64,000 nt of DNA, from positions 248,001 through 312,000 of the forward strand of contig NZ_VTPZ01000001.1 of assembly GCF_008638305.1 (NCBI RefSeq), given 5' to 3'. This DNA comes from Pseudomonas profundi (GTDB lineage: Bacteria; Pseudomonadota; Gammaproteobacteria; Pseudomonadales; Pseudomonadaceae). The notes beneath the pieces were generated by a model, which was not told the DNA's origin, did not search any database, and saw only the letters and a list, made by a program, of their open reading frames with translations. Of the stretch, positions 17,828 to 27,460 are shown one piece after another. The position numbers and the translations under genes are program-made. How positions within the stretch are numbered: position 1 is the stretch's first letter; every line of letters begins with the position of its first letter.

Positions 17828-18550
17828 TCAGTCAACCGGCGAAGCATTCCACGCCGAGAAACCGGCGGCCTTTTCGATCGCTGCCAGCCGCTCCGCATGC
17901 GCTTCGAGTTCGACGGGGCTGGCCTGAACCACCTTCAAACGTGCACGGCCAGGGTCCAGGCGACGGATGACACTGATGCCGTCCGCTCCGGCGTCCTGAT
18001 CCGAGCCCTGGCCAGCAAGCGTCAGAGCGGTCTGACCACCCGTCATGATCAGATAGACGTCTGCAAGAATCTCGGCATCGAGCAAGGCGCCGTGCAGGTC
18101 GCGTTGAGAGTTATCAACACCGTAACGCTTACAGAGCGCATCCAGACTGTTGCGCTGACCCGGATGCTTACCCCTCGCCATCAACAAGGTGTCAACAACC
18201 GAGCAATGATCAGCCATCAAGCCGTGGCCGGCATTCAACAGTCCGAGCTCGGCATCCAGGAAGCCAATATCGAACGCTGCGTTATGAATGACCAGGCGGG
18301 CACCGCTGACAAACTGGATGAAATCGTCGACCACATCGGCGAAGAGCGGCTTGTCAGCGAGGAACTCGTCGCTGATGCCGTGTACTGCAAACGCGCCCTC
18401 TTCCACCTCGCGCTGAGGGTTGATATACACGTGGAAATGGCGTCCGGTCAGACGCCTGTCCATTAATTCGACACAACCAATTTCGATGATTCGATGGCCT
18501 TCTCTGACCTCGATACCGGTCGTTTCCGTGTCCAGTACCACCTCACGCAT
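17828..18550 (-). CDS. dnaQ: DNA polymerase III epsilon subunit (3'-5' proofreading exonuclease)
   Basis: DnaQ proofreads newly made DNA within the replicative polymerase. The 240-residue product has Exo I (DTETTG, metal-binding Asp7 and Glu9), Exo II ([11 protein letters not shown]) and Exo III with the catalytic histidine and aspartate ([10 protein letters not shown]). The C-terminal region, which binds the alpha subunit, is present. The start codon overlaps the end of rnhA by 8 bases, the usual rnhA-dnaQ arrangement in Pseudomonas. A gap of about 227 bases to the enoyl-CoA hydratase start follows downstream. Confidence 0.96.
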   Translation of the reverse strand: MREVVLDTETTGIEVREGHRIIEIGCVELMDRRLTGRHFHVYINPQREVEEGAFAVHGISDEFLADKPLFADVVDDFIQFVSGARLVIHNAAFDIGFLDAELGLLNAGHGLMADHCSVVDTLLMARGKHPGQRNSLDALCKRYGVDNSQRDLHGALLDAEILADVYLIMTGGQTALTLAGQGSDQDAGADGISVIRRLDPGRARLKVVQASPVELEAHAERLAAIEKAAGFSAWNASPVD

Positions 18551-19004
18551 TGTGCAGCCTCCGTTCGGCCAGAACCTTCTCTACGCCAAGATTGGCTAAC
18601 TCATCGGCCAGTTCGTTTTCCGGATGGCCACTATGGCCTTTGACCCAGCGCCATTCGACCTGGTGCTGGTTGACCAGAAGGTCCAGCTCCTGCCAGAGAT
18701 CGGCATTCTTGACGGGCTGTTTGCTGGCCGTTTTCCAGCCCCGTTTCTTCCAGTTCGGCATCCATTCGCGGATACCCTTCATGACGTACTCTGAATCGGT
18801 TGTCAGCACTACCTGCGCGGGCCGCTTGAGCGCTTCGAGACCGCGGATCGCAGCGGTCAGCTCCATGCGGTTATTGGTGGTTTGCAACTCACCGCCGTAC
18901 AGCGTCTTTTCATGGGGCCCGAGGCGCAGGAGCACGCCCCAGCCGCCCGGCCCCGGATTTCCCTTACAGGCACCGTCGGTGAAAATTTCTATGGTATGCG
19001 TCAT
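18543..19004 (-). CDS. rnhA: Ribonuclease HI
   Basis: RNase HI degrades RNA in RNA-DNA hybrids, including primers and R-loops. The 153-residue protein has the catalytic acidic residues in [16 protein letters not shown] (Asp10), NNRMELTA (Glu) and TTDSEYV (Asp). Its length is normal. The open frame continues 354 bases upstream, but the family start [11 protein letters not shown] at 19004 is clear, with GGAACAAG ahead of it. Its ATG overlaps the TGA of the methyltransferase, and its end overlaps dnaQ, so the three are translationally coupled. Confidence 0.96.
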   Translation of the reverse strand: MTHTIEIFTDGACKGNPGPGGWGVLLRLGPHEKTLYGGELQTTNNRMELTAAIRGLEALKRPAQVVLTTDSEYVMKGIREWMPNWKKRGWKTASKQPVKNADLWQELDLLVNQHQVEWRWVKGHSGHPENELADELANLGVEKVLAERRLHNA

Positions 19005-19774
19005 TTCTTGTTCCGTTTTTGCGCTCGCCTCGCCCCGGCCACTACCGGCGGCAAGGTCAGCGCGGGGAAAACCCGACCGCGCTGGCGACGCGGGGTCACA
19101 CCGAGCATTTGCCGGCGAGCCATGAGAAAATAAAAGCCGCCACCGGGCAATTGGTGCTTGCCGCCAAACTCCTCCAGACTCCGCAAACGCTCGAGCCAGC
19201 GCTGGGACATAAGCGGCGGACGATAGCATCCATCTATGCGTTTCTCCACCGAAAAACCGAGCAATTCCAGCCAGTCCACGAGCCGCGACGGCGACACGAA
19301 ACCGGCTTCGCTGAACCACTCCCGGCCGGTGAAATGATTGATTCCCCAGGCGCTCCATGGGTTGAAGCCGAAGATGAGCAAGTGACCACCGGCCCGCACC
19401 GCCTGGCTCGCTTCACGCAGGAGCACCCGGGGCGTCAGACAGAAATCCAGGCCATGATGCAGCAGCACTACATCGAGGCTTTGCGGTGAAAACGGCCATT
19501 GGGTCTCTTCCGCAGGGATGGCTTCGCGCCCGGCAAGCAGATCCAGTTGCCAATGATTGCGCAGGACGCTGCGATCGGTATCCAGCAGATCGGGCGCCAG
19601 ACCGTACTGCACCAGATGCTGGCCGAAACAACGTTGAATTTGCTGCTGCATGACGCCGCGCTCGGTTGCCATGAGCATCTGACCGGGTGGCGAGTCCAGC
19701 CAGGCACGCGCCCCGGCCAGGAGTCTGAGCAGGTCATCCTGACTGATCGATCGGGAAATACCGGGAATTGCCAT
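19001..19774 (-). CDS. Class I SAM-dependent methyltransferase
   Basis: The 257-residue protein is a methyltransferase of the type found between gloB and rnhA in many gammaproteobacteria. The central part includes [27 protein letters not shown] and [15 protein letters not shown], typical for the second half of a SAM-binding domain. The usual glycine-rich motif I is not obvious in the N-terminal part, so the SAM pocket may be divergent. The C-terminus is very basic. The stop codon overlaps rnhA's start. It is divergent from gloB. The substrate is unknown. Confidence 0.82.
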   Translation of the reverse strand: MAIPGISRSISQDDLLRLLAGARAWLDSPPGQMLMATERGVMQQQIQRCFGQHLVQYGLAPDLLDTDRSVLRNHWQLDLLAGREAIPAEETQWPFSPQSLDVVLLHHGLDFCLTPRVLLREASQAVRAGGHLLIFGFNPWSAWGINHFTGREWFSEAGFVSPSRLVDWLELLGFSVEKRIDGCYRPPLMSQRWLERLRSLEEFGGKHQLPGGGFYFLMARRQMLGVTPRRQRGRVFPALTLPPVVAGARRAQKRNKK

Positions 19775-19793
19775 GTCGCCTCCGGGTGGGCTT

Positions 19794-19843
19794 AGGGGCT
19801 CTTGCCGTTTCGTCGCGGCCGTGCCGAAACGGCAAGAGCCCCT
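19794..19843. repeat. Perfect 19-bp inverted repeat between the methyltransferase gene and gloB
   Basis: A 19-base arm at 19794-19812 (AGGGGCTCTTGCCGTTTCG) is exactly complementary to 19825-19843, with a 12-base loop. It lies between two divergent genes, 20 bases before the methyltransferase start codon and just upstream of the gloB -35 box, so it is not placed as a terminator for either. It could be a regulator site, a 5' leader hairpin of the methyltransferase mRNA, or a remnant of a mobile element. Confidence 0.85.
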
Positions 19844-19870
19844 GACGCGCCATTTCTCCTATAAGATAAA
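19842..19870 (+). promoter_or_regulatory. Candidate gloB promoter
   Basis: CTGACG (19842-19847), a 17-base spacer and GATAAA (19865-19870) lie about 30 bases before the gloB start, directly after the inverted repeat, whose last two bases overlap the -35 box. Confidence 0.45.
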
Positions 19871-19899
19871 AACACAATATCCCAAAAGGCGCCGTTACC

Positions 19900-20679
19900 A
19901 TGCCACAGTTCATCGCTTTGCCAGCTTTTCAGGATAACTATATATGGATGCTACTCGACGAGCATACCAGTCAGGCCGCAGTGGTCGATCCCGGCGACCC
20001 GGTGCCGGTTGTTCGCTGGCTGGGCCGCCATCCTGAATACCGTCTCAAGACCATGCTGATCACGCATCACCATCGGGACCATACCGGCGGCCTGTCCGCC
20101 ATCAAGGCCGCCACCGAATGCAAGGTTTATGGGCCTGCTGAAGAAAGCATTCCCGGAATCGATCGGCAGTTGAATGATGGTGACGAGTTCAGATTGTTCG
20201 GTTCGCTTGTCCAGGTGATTTCGGTACCCGGCCATACCAGTGGTCATATCGCCCTGTTCTGCAACGATGAAAAGGATCCATGGTTGCTCTGTGGCGACAC
20301 CCTGTTTGCCGGCGGTTGCGGCCGCCTGTTCGAAGGCACACCAGCACAGATGCACCATTCCCTGCAACGGCTCGCAGCGCTTCCTGACGAAACGCGCGTA
20401 TTCTGCGCCCACGAATATACCCAATCAAACCTGCGATTTGCCCAGGCGGTGGAACCAGAGAACCAGGATATAAAGGTGCGCCTGGAAGTAGTTGACGATT
20501 TGCGTGCAGGCGGTCGCATCACTCTGCCTTCCACCATAGGCCTGGAAAAACTGACCAACCCCTTCCTGCGCTGCGATCAGCCGGACGTGATCGCGGCGGC
20601 AAGCCAGCGTGCCGGAAACCAGCTGGAGGCAGGGGAGCAAACGCTGGCAGCCATACGCCAGTGGAAAGATAACTTTTGA
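19900..20679 (+). CDS. gloB: Hydroxyacylglutathione hydrolase (glyoxalase II)
   Basis: Glyoxalase II hydrolyses S-lactoylglutathione to lactate and glutathione, completing methylglyoxal detoxification. The 259-residue metallo-beta-lactamase-fold protein has the binuclear metal motif THHHRDH (His56, His58, Asp60, His61), the later ligands in VPGHTSGH and FCGDTLF-like LLCGDTLFAGGCGRLFEG, and the C-terminal helical domain that binds the glutathione moiety (ending AIRQWKDNF). The length is normal. It is divergent from the methyltransferase and is followed by mltD from a separate promoter. Confidence 0.96.
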   Translation: MPQFIALPAFQDNYIWMLLDEHTSQAAVVDPGDPVPVVRWLGRHPEYRLKTMLITHHHRDHTGGLSAIKAATECKVYGPAEESIPGIDRQLNDGDEFRLFGSLVQVISVPGHTSGHIALFCNDEKDPWLLCGDTLFAGGCGRLFEGTPAQMHHSLQRLAALPDETRVFCAHEYTQSNLRFAQAVEPENQDIKVRLEVVDDLRAGGRITLPSTIGLEKLTNPFLRCDQPDVIAAASQRAGNQLEAGEQTLAAIRQWKDNF

Positions 20680-20770
20680 AACAGTTATGTCTGCCAGGCG
20701 CGTTGCGGCGTCTGGTACGGGCTGTGCCAGTCAAATACGCATAGCAGTTGGCGTTTGCCCTCATGGTTCC

Positions 20771-20799
20771 TTGACCCTCGCAGGGTCACTACCTAGAAT
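20771..20799 (+). promoter_or_regulatory. Sigma-70 promoter of mltD with a palindrome in the spacer
   Basis: TTGACC (20771-20776), a 17-base spacer and TAGAAT (20794-20799) lie about 25 bases before the start codon. A perfect palindrome, GACCCT-CGC-AGGGTC (20773-20787), overlaps the -35 box and spacer and could be an operator. Confidence 0.7.
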
Positions 20800-20824
20800 C
20801 GGGCAAACTTTCAGGGACCTGCTC

Positions 20825-22369
20825 ATGCTGTTCATGACCACCAACGCACTCAAAAAAGGATTTTTGGCGCTGGGGCTGCTGGTGATCGCCGGCTGTCAGA
20901 CCTCTCCAGAAACCCGCGCGACCCACCCGGAGGATGCTCCACGCATCTCACTCAAGCAGGCCGATCGCATCCTCGGGACCGAACCCAGCCGGGGGCGGAT
21001 TCGAAAGGCACTGGCAGAGATTGAAGCAACCCCGACCCTCTGGTCGCGCATACGTAAAGGTTTCATGCTTGATCCAGCGGTGATCGATAACCCTCGGATC
21101 GACCAGCAAAGACTGGTTTTCACCAGCCAACCGCGATACTTCGAAACCACTTCTGCCCGCTCCCAGCTCTATCTGCATTACGTAGTCGAGCAAATAGATG
21201 CTCGAGGCCTGCCCCAGGAGCTGGCGCTTCTGCCGTTTGTTGAAAGCTCCTACAACCCCATGGCCTATTCCAGTTCCAATGCTGCGGGCCTTTGGCAGTT
21301 TATTCCTTCTACGGGAAAGATCTTTTCCCTGCGCCAGGACTGGTGGTATGACGGACGCCGTGACGTCACGGCTTCCACCCAGGCGGCGCTGGATTATCTC
21401 ACCAGTCTGAACGATACCTTTGACGGAGACTGGCTCCTCGCTCTGGCAGCCTATAACTGTGGCCCGGGCTGTGTCGGCCGTGCAATCAAACACAATCGGG
21501 AACGTGGTCTGCCAACCGATTACTGGAATCTGCAGTTGCCGCGCGAAACCATGAATTACGTTCCAAAGCTGTTGGCGATGGCGCAGGTGATCGAGAGCCC
21601 AACCGCCTACGGCGCGTTGCTGCCGAAGCTCAAGGACGAACCCTACTTCGCGGAAGTAACCATCGAGCAGCAGCTCGATCTGCACAAGGCCGCTGAGCTG
21701 GCTTCAATCACGCCGGAAGAACTACTGAGCCTGAATCCAGCGTTCAAACAGCGGATTACCGCACCCCAGGGCCCCTATCAGCTGCTGGTTCCAATCGTTA
21801 CCGCAGACCAGTTCATCGCCGGGCTGGCCGAATTGCCGGCTAGCGAATACGCCGGCTTTCACCGCTACAATGTTCGCCGTGGCGATACGCTGTCACAGAT
21901 CGCTGACCGTTATCAGCTGAGTGTCAGCGCCATCAAGCAAGCCAACGACATCGTGGGCGGCAATACCATCCGTGTGGGTCAGACGTTGGTGCTGCCAGCC
22001 ACCGCCGATGGCATGGCAGTCCCAACCGCAGGCACAACCCTGGCCATGGCTGAGCCCTTGACCTATCAGGTCAAGCCGGGCGACAACCTGTGGGCTATCG
22101 CCAAACGCCACGGGGTCAGCGTCAATGCGATTACGCGCGATAACAGCCTGAGCACTCCCGTACTGCGCGTAGGTCAACAATTGCTGCTCGCAAGTGCTGA
22201 AACCGATGCTGCGGCAGGTAGCCGAAAGGTGGTCTATACGGTCAAGCCAGGCGATTCGCTATACAGCATTGCGCGTGAATTCAAAGTACAGATAGATCAT
22301 ATACGGGACTGGAATGAGCTGGGCTCGGTACTGCGTCCGGGACAGCAGCTCACTCTGCATTTGCTTTGA
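20825..22369 (+). CDS. mltD: Membrane-bound lytic murein transglycosylase D
   Basis: MltD is an outer-membrane lipoprotein that cleaves peptidoglycan glycan strands to 1,6-anhydro products. The 514-residue protein starts with a lipoprotein signal ending LVIAGC (lipidated Cys24). The lysozyme-like catalytic domain has the active-site glutamate at about residue 140 in PFVESSYNP, followed by AAGLWQFIPSTG. Three LysM peptidoglycan-binding modules follow, at about 348-393, 413-458 and 470-514 (YNVRRGDTLSQIA, YQVKPGDNLWAIA, YTVKPGDSLYSIA). The start at 20825 has AGGGA upstream; an ATG nine bases further on is possible. An in-frame extension into gloB is not real. Confidence 0.95.
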   Translation: MLFMTTNALKKGFLALGLLVIAGCQTSPETRATHPEDAPRISLKQADRILGTEPSRGRIRKALAEIEATPTLWSRIRKGFMLDPAVIDNPRIDQQRLVFTSQPRYFETTSARSQLYLHYVVEQIDARGLPQELALLPFVESSYNPMAYSSSNAAGLWQFIPSTGKIFSLRQDWWYDGRRDVTASTQAALDYLTSLNDTFDGDWLLALAAYNCGPGCVGRAIKHNRERGLPTDYWNLQLPRETMNYVPKLLAMAQVIESPTAYGALLPKLKDEPYFAEVTIEQQLDLHKAAELASITPEELLSLNPAFKQRITAPQGPYQLLVPIVTADQFIAGLAELPASEYAGFHRYNVRRGDTLSQIADRYQLSVSAIKQANDIVGGNTIRVGQTLVLPATADGMAVPTAGTTLAMAEPLTYQVKPGDNLWAIAKRHGVSVNAITRDNSLSTPVLRVGQQLLLASAETDAAAGSRKVVYTVKPGDSLYSIAREFKVQIDHIRDWNELGSVLRPGQQLTLHLL

Positions 22370-22520
22370 TGTCCGATTCCAGGTCGCCGTGAGCGAGCCG
22401 TTGCCTTTACCGGCTGACTGCCTGGTGCAACGTCTTGAATCTCAGGCATAAGCCCGGCGGCTCTTCCGTTGACCAGGCAGCAATGGTAGCGTTGCAGTTG
22501 CTTTCACTGAACGGCCGCTC

Positions 22521-24359
22521 ATGACGTTTTCCCCTGGTTTTATCCTCGCCATATTGATCGTTTCATTGCCCTGGGCTACAGCTGGCGCTGCGGTCTATAA
22601 ACAGCACGGCTATGCGCTCTACGGTCAGCCCGCTTACCCGGATGACTTCGAGCACCTTGACTATGTGAACCCGGACGCCCCCAAGGGCGGAACCTTTCGG
22701 GTGATGGGCAGCGGGACCTTCGATACGCTTAATCCCTATACGCTCAAGGGCACCAGCCCGATCAGTACCGGCAGCTTCGCTAACTATGGCATCAGCGAGC
22801 TGAACGAGCCGCTCATGGTGGGCAGTGGCGTCTATGATCCTTCGGCAGACGAGCCCTACTCTGCCTACGGACTGATCGCGGAGACCCTCGAATTTTCCGA
22901 TGACCGTAGCTGGGTGGTTTTCAACTTGCGAGAGGAGGCCCGTTTCCATGACGGCACGCCTGTCACCGCAGCAGACGTTGCCTTTTCTTATCAGTTGCTG
23001 AAAAACCAGGGGCATCCAAACTACCGAACCATGCTGGAAGCGGTCGAGCGCATCGACATCCTCGGCTCTCACCGGATCCGCTTCATTTTTGATCACAGTA
23101 ACAACCCTCTGCTGATTCTTCGTCTGGGAGAGCTGCCGGTCCTGCCGGAGCATTACTGGGAAGGTCGCGACTTCGGCGAAACCACCTATCAGGCAGGCTT
23201 GAACAGCGGCCCCTACCGCATTAGTGAAGTCCGTCCCGGTCGCCGGCTGGTGTTCGAGCGGGTCAAGAACTATTGGGGGCGCGACTTGCCAGTCAACCTC
23301 GGCAAGTACAACGTGGACCGGATGGAAGTAGAGTTCTACCGAGACAACAATGTCGCTTTCGAGGCTTTCAAGGCTGGCGAGTTCGACGTCTATTTCGACC
23401 ACAAGGCCAGTAACTGGGCCAACGCTTATGAATTTCCCGCAGTGCACCGAGGCGAGGTTCTCAAGCGCGCCATACCCCACGAAATCCCCAGTCCTACCCA
23501 GGCCATGTTTTTCAACACCCGGCGCATGCCCTTCGATGACCGCCGCGTTCGGCAGGCGCTAGGCATGCTCTTCGATTTCGAATGGTCAAATCGGGTTCTG
23601 TTTTATGGCGCCTATGAACGCTCGTTAAGCTATTACCCCAACAGTCCCTTCTCAGCAAAGGACTTGCCTTCCGGTCAGGAGTTTCTCTTTCTCGAGCCCT
23701 ACCGTGATCAGCTTCCGGATGCACTGTTCCGCGAACCCTTTACCCTGCCGGTTACCGATGGACGCGGCATTCCGCGCGAAATCCTGCGGGACGCCGTCAA
23801 TTTATTCGAAGACGCCGGCTGGTCGTTGCGTGACGGACGGCTGCGCAATGCCGATGGTCAACCGCTGGTCTTCGAGGTCCTGCTGGTCAACCCGAGTCTG
23901 GAGCGTATTCTCCAGCCCTACCGCAACAACCTGTCGCGCCTGGGCATTGATATGCATATTCGTACCGTCGATAGCGCGCAATACCGGGCACGGCTGGATC
24001 AATTCGACTACGACATGATTCTCGCGACACTACCACAGGGGCTGTCGCCCGGTATGGAGCAGCACAGCTATTTTCATTCGAGCCAGCGCAGCGTACGGGG
24101 CAGCCGCAACTATGCCGGCATAGCCAACCCGGTCGTGGACAAGATGCTGGAGCATTTGCTGTCGGCTGGCACACGCGCCCAACAGGTTGCGGCCGCCAGG
24201 GCTCTCGACCGCGTGATGCTATGGGAACACTATACAATCCCGAACTGGTATATAAACTACCATCGCATAGCGCACCGCTCCTGGTTGCGCTCGGAATCTA
24301 CACCGCCTTACTCGCTGGCAATCCGCACCTGGTGGATTGATAAAGCGGTCGAACAATAA
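22521..24359 (+). CDS. ABC transporter periplasmic binding protein, family 5 (YejA-like), first copy
   Basis: This 612-residue extracellular solute-binding protein of the peptide/nickel class has an N-terminal signal peptide (cleavage about residue 24, after TAGAA). It shows the YejA-type start of the mature protein (YPDDFEHLDYVNPDAPKGGT) and the family motif VRQALGMLFDFEW. In the E. coli Yej system the binding protein delivers oligopeptides, including microcin C. Here it is the first of two paralogous binding-protein genes, 15 bases before the second, and both lead into one permease/ATPase set. Peptide uptake is inferred from the family. Confidence 0.92.
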   Translation: MTFSPGFILAILIVSLPWATAGAAVYKQHGYALYGQPAYPDDFEHLDYVNPDAPKGGTFRVMGSGTFDTLNPYTLKGTSPISTGSFANYGISELNEPLMVGSGVYDPSADEPYSAYGLIAETLEFSDDRSWVVFNLREEARFHDGTPVTAADVAFSYQLLKNQGHPNYRTMLEAVERIDILGSHRIRFIFDHSNNPLLILRLGELPVLPEHYWEGRDFGETTYQAGLNSGPYRISEVRPGRRLVFERVKNYWGRDLPVNLGKYNVDRMEVEFYRDNNVAFEAFKAGEFDVYFDHKASNWANAYEFPAVHRGEVLKRAIPHEIPSPTQAMFFNTRRMPFDDRRVRQALGMLFDFEWSNRVLFYGAYERSLSYYPNSPFSAKDLPSGQEFLFLEPYRDQLPDALFREPFTLPVTDGRGIPREILRDAVNLFEDAGWSLRDGRLRNADGQPLVFEVLLVNPSLERILQPYRNNLSRLGIDMHIRTVDSAQYRARLDQFDYDMILATLPQGLSPGMEQHSYFHSSQRSVRGSRNYAGIANPVVDKMLEHLLSAGTRAQQVAAARALDRVMLWEHYTIPNWYINYHRIAHRSWLRSESTPPYSLAIRTWWIDKAVEQ

Positions 24360-24374
24360 TCAAGGTCATCAAAA

Positions 24375-26384
24375 ATGCTTGCCACGCTGAAAACCACAAT
24401 CGGACTGATCCTGTTGACCCTGGCCGCACTCAGCCAGGCGCAAGATGCTGGCAGCCACGCTCTCACGCTTTATGGCGAGCCGCCCAAATATCCGGAAGGT
24501 TTCAGCCACTTCGACTATGTCAACCCGGAAGCCCCCAAGGGCGGCACCCTGCGACTGTCAGGCTTTGGCAGCTTTGATTCTCTGAACGGTTTCATCAGCC
24601 GCGGCGCCGCGGCCGACCAGCTCAATCTCATTTATGACACCCTGACCTTCCATTCCCTGGATGAACCCTTCACCGAGTACGGCCTGCTGGCCGAGCGCAT
24701 CGAGCGGCCTGAGGACAATACCTGGGTGCGTTTCCACCTGCGTGAAGAAGCCCGGTTCCATGATGGCGAGCCGGTTACTGCTGACGATGTAGTATTCACC
24801 TTCAATACCCTGCTGGAGAAAGGTGCGCCCTTCTATCGGGCTTATTACGGCGATGTGAAGGAAGTCGTCGCTGACAGCGAGCGTAGCGTTACTTTCCATT
24901 TCCACAACGGGCAGAATCGCGAGCTACCTCTGGTGTTGGGACAGCTGCCGGTACTGCCCGCGCATTACTGGGCTGAGCGCGAATTCGATCACACCGGACT
25001 CGAGGCGCCCCTGGGCAGCGGACCCTATCGGGTCGGAAACGTGCGCCCTGGCCGGTCGATCGCCTACGAGCGCGTTGAGGATTACTGGGGCGCGGACTTG
25101 CCCGCCGTGCGGGGCTTCTTCAATTTCGACCGCGTTGTAGTCGATTACTATCGCGATACCGGCGTCGCACTGGAAGCCTTCAAGGCCGGGCAGTTTGATT
25201 TCAATCAGGAAGTCAGTGCACGCAACTGGGCGACGGGCTACGACAGTCCGGCCCTCCAGGCCGGGCGGATTATCAAGGAAGAAATCCCCAATCAGAATAC
25301 TCAGGGCATGCAGGGGTTCGTCTTCAACCTGCGCCGCCCGCATTTCCAGGACCGCCGGGTTCGCCACGCGATAAGCCTGCTGTTTGATTTCGAATGGGCC
25401 AACGGGCGGCTTTTCCATGGCGCTTATACGCGTAGCGCCAGTTTCTTTGCCAATTCGGAACTGGCCGCCGTGGGAACGCCCAATGAGGACGAGCTAAAGC
25501 TGCTCGAACCCCTGCGCGACCAGTTGCCTGCCGAAGCCTTCGGCCCAGCGTATATCCCGCCCAAGACCGATGGCAGCGGCAATATCCGCGAGCAGATGCG
25601 TAAGGCCTACGCCCTATTGCAGGAAGCAGGCTGGCGGATCGAGAACGATCAACTGGTCAACGAACAGGGCGAACCCCTCAGTTTTGAATTTCTGTTGGTG
25701 CAAGCCGATTTTGAACGCGTTTTGCTGCCCTTCAAACGCAACCTCGCGTCGTTGGGTATCGACATGAACCTGCGCCGGATTGATACGTCGCAATACATCA
25801 ATCGCCTGCGTTCGCGGGATTTCGACATGGTCGTCACCGGCTTCGGCCAATCCAACTCGCCCGGCAATGAGCAACGCGAGTACTGGCATTCTTCCAGCGC
25901 GGACAACCCTGGCAGCCGCAATCTGATGGGTCTCAAGGACCCCGCCGTCGACAGCCTGGTAGAAGGCTTGATTCAGGCTGGCAGCCGTGAAGCGCTGGTT
26001 ACCCACACCCGCGCGCTGGATCGCGTTCTGCGGGTCACCCACTTCCTGGTGCCCAACTTTCACACTGATGTGTACCGCGTCGCTTACTGGAACAAGTTTG
26101 CCCATCCGGCCCAGTCCCCCAAATACGACATCGGCCTGTTTACCTGGTGGGTCGACAAGGACAAGCCCGGCACCATTGGCGAGCCGCTGTTGATTACTGA
26201 CCCGGAGACCGAAGCCGAGGATTCAGGCCCTGCGTTGGAACCAACTGCTGAGGAAGGTTCCGTCGACCCGGCAAAGCCGCAACATCAACAGGCCGCGCCT
26301 GAAGATGAGAACGAAGCCCCTGCTTCCCCTGCTCCCGCCATGGACCCGTCTGGCAAAACAGTCCCGGGCGAGGATACCGAGTAG
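24375..26384 (+). CDS. ABC transporter periplasmic binding protein, family 5 (YejA-like), second copy
   Basis: The 669-residue protein is a clear paralogue of the previous gene (shared motif FDYVNPEAPKGGT and VRHAISLLFDFEWAN) with a signal peptide ending near SQAQ (residue 22). It differs by a C-terminal tail of about 60 residues after the conserved end (FTWWVDKDKPG), rich in Glu, Pro and Ala and strongly acidic, which looks disordered. The stop codon abuts the permease ATG. Two binding proteins would widen the range of peptides taken up, or one may have a different job. Confidence 0.92.
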   Translation: MLATLKTTIGLILLTLAALSQAQDAGSHALTLYGEPPKYPEGFSHFDYVNPEAPKGGTLRLSGFGSFDSLNGFISRGAAADQLNLIYDTLTFHSLDEPFTEYGLLAERIERPEDNTWVRFHLREEARFHDGEPVTADDVVFTFNTLLEKGAPFYRAYYGDVKEVVADSERSVTFHFHNGQNRELPLVLGQLPVLPAHYWAEREFDHTGLEAPLGSGPYRVGNVRPGRSIAYERVEDYWGADLPAVRGFFNFDRVVVDYYRDTGVALEAFKAGQFDFNQEVSARNWATGYDSPALQAGRIIKEEIPNQNTQGMQGFVFNLRRPHFQDRRVRHAISLLFDFEWANGRLFHGAYTRSASFFANSELAAVGTPNEDELKLLEPLRDQLPAEAFGPAYIPPKTDGSGNIREQMRKAYALLQEAGWRIENDQLVNEQGEPLSFEFLLVQADFERVLLPFKRNLASLGIDMNLRRIDTSQYINRLRSRDFDMVVTGFGQSNSPGNEQREYWHSSSADNPGSRNLMGLKDPAVDSLVEGLIQAGSREALVTHTRALDRVLRVTHFLVPNFHTDVYRVAYWNKFAHPAQSPKYDIGLFTWWVDKDKPGTIGEPLLITDPETEAEDSGPALEPTAEEGSVDPAKPQHQQAAPEDENEAPASPAPAMDPSGKTVPGEDTE

Positions 26385-27458
26385 ATGCTTGCGTATATTA
26401 TTCGACGGCTTCTGCTGATCATCCCAACCCTGTTCGGCATTCTGTTAATCAATTTTCTTATCATCCAGGCCGCCCCCGGTGGCCCTGTAGAACAGATGGT
26501 AGCCAAACTTGAAGGCTTCGAAGGGGCTACCAGCCGTATCTCGGGGAGCGCCGAGGGTGAGGTAGCGAGCGGCAGCAATTATCGGGGCGCACAGGGTCTG
26601 GACCCTGACATCATTGCCGAGATCGAGCGGATGTACGGTTTCGACAAACCTCCGCATGAGCGGTTCTGGCTAATGATCAAGGGGTATATGACCTTTGACT
26701 TCGGCGACAGTTTTTTCCGTGACGCCAGCGTGATCGACCTGATTATCGAGAAAATGCCGGTATCCATTTCCCTGGGCCTATGGACGACCGTACTGACCTA
26801 TCTGATTTCCATTCCGCTGGGTATCCGCAAGGCAATCACCCACGGCTCGGCGTTTGATGTCTGGACCAGCTCGCTGATCATTGTTGGCTACGCCATACCC
26901 GGCTTTCTGCTGGCCATCCTGTTGATAGTGCTGTTCGCAGGCGGCAGTTATTTTGACTGGTTTCCGTTACGCGGACTGACCTCGAACAACTTCGAAGAGC
27001 TGGACACCTGGGGCAAGATCAAGGACTACCTGTGGCATCTGGTATTGCCGATCACCGCAATGGTGATTGGCAGTTTCGCGACGCTGACCATGCTCACCAA
27101 GAACTGCTTTCTCGACGAGATCGGCAAACAGTACGTTACCACCGCCCAAGCCAAAGGCCTGTCCGAGCGCCGCGTTCTATACGGTCACGTATTCCGCAAC
27201 GCGATGCTGCTCATCATTGCAGGCTTTCCATCGGCGCTGATCAGCGTGTTCTTCACCGGCGCCCTGCTCATAGAGGTGATCTTTTCCCTCGATGGCCTGG
27301 GACTGCTTGGCTTCGAGGCAGCCATCAACCGCGATTATCCGGTTATGTTCGGCACCCTTTATATCTTCACCCTGCTCGGCCTGGTAGTAAAACTGATCGG
27401 CGACATTGCCTATACCCTGGTTGATCCACGCATCGACTTTGAAAGCAGGGAGGGCTGA
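26385..27458 (+). CDS. yejB: Peptide ABC transporter permease YejB
   Basis: The 357-residue inner-membrane permease of the oligopeptide class has a first membrane helix typical of DppB/YejB ([18 protein letters not shown]), a long periplasmic loop with insert between helices 1 and 2 as in YejB, and five further helices. The EAA-type cytoplasmic loop that contacts the ATPase is visible ([22 protein letters not shown]). The start codon directly follows the stop of the second binding protein and the gene ends 2 bases before yejE, so the set is one operon. Confidence 0.94.
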   Translation: MLAYIIRRLLLIIPTLFGILLINFLIIQAAPGGPVEQMVAKLEGFEGATSRISGSAEGEVASGSNYRGAQGLDPDIIAEIERMYGFDKPPHERFWLMIKGYMTFDFGDSFFRDASVIDLIIEKMPVSISLGLWTTVLTYLISIPLGIRKAITHGSAFDVWTSSLIIVGYAIPGFLLAILLIVLFAGGSYFDWFPLRGLTSNNFEELDTWGKIKDYLWHLVLPITAMVIGSFATLTMLTKNCFLDEIGKQYVTTAQAKGLSERRVLYGHVFRNAMLLIIAGFPSALISVFFTGALLIEVIFSLDGLGLLGFEAAINRDYPVMFGTLYIFTLLGLVVKLIGDIAYTLVDPRIDFESREG

Positions 27459-27460
27459 GC

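Noticed and set aside
19005-19358. N-terminal extension of RNase HI
   Set aside because: The family start [11 protein letters not shown] is clear, and the extension overlaps the methyltransferase coding sequence.
22563-23480. Minus-strand frame of 305 codons opposite the first binding protein
   Set aside because: It lies wholly within a conserved gene and has no signal or motif of its own.
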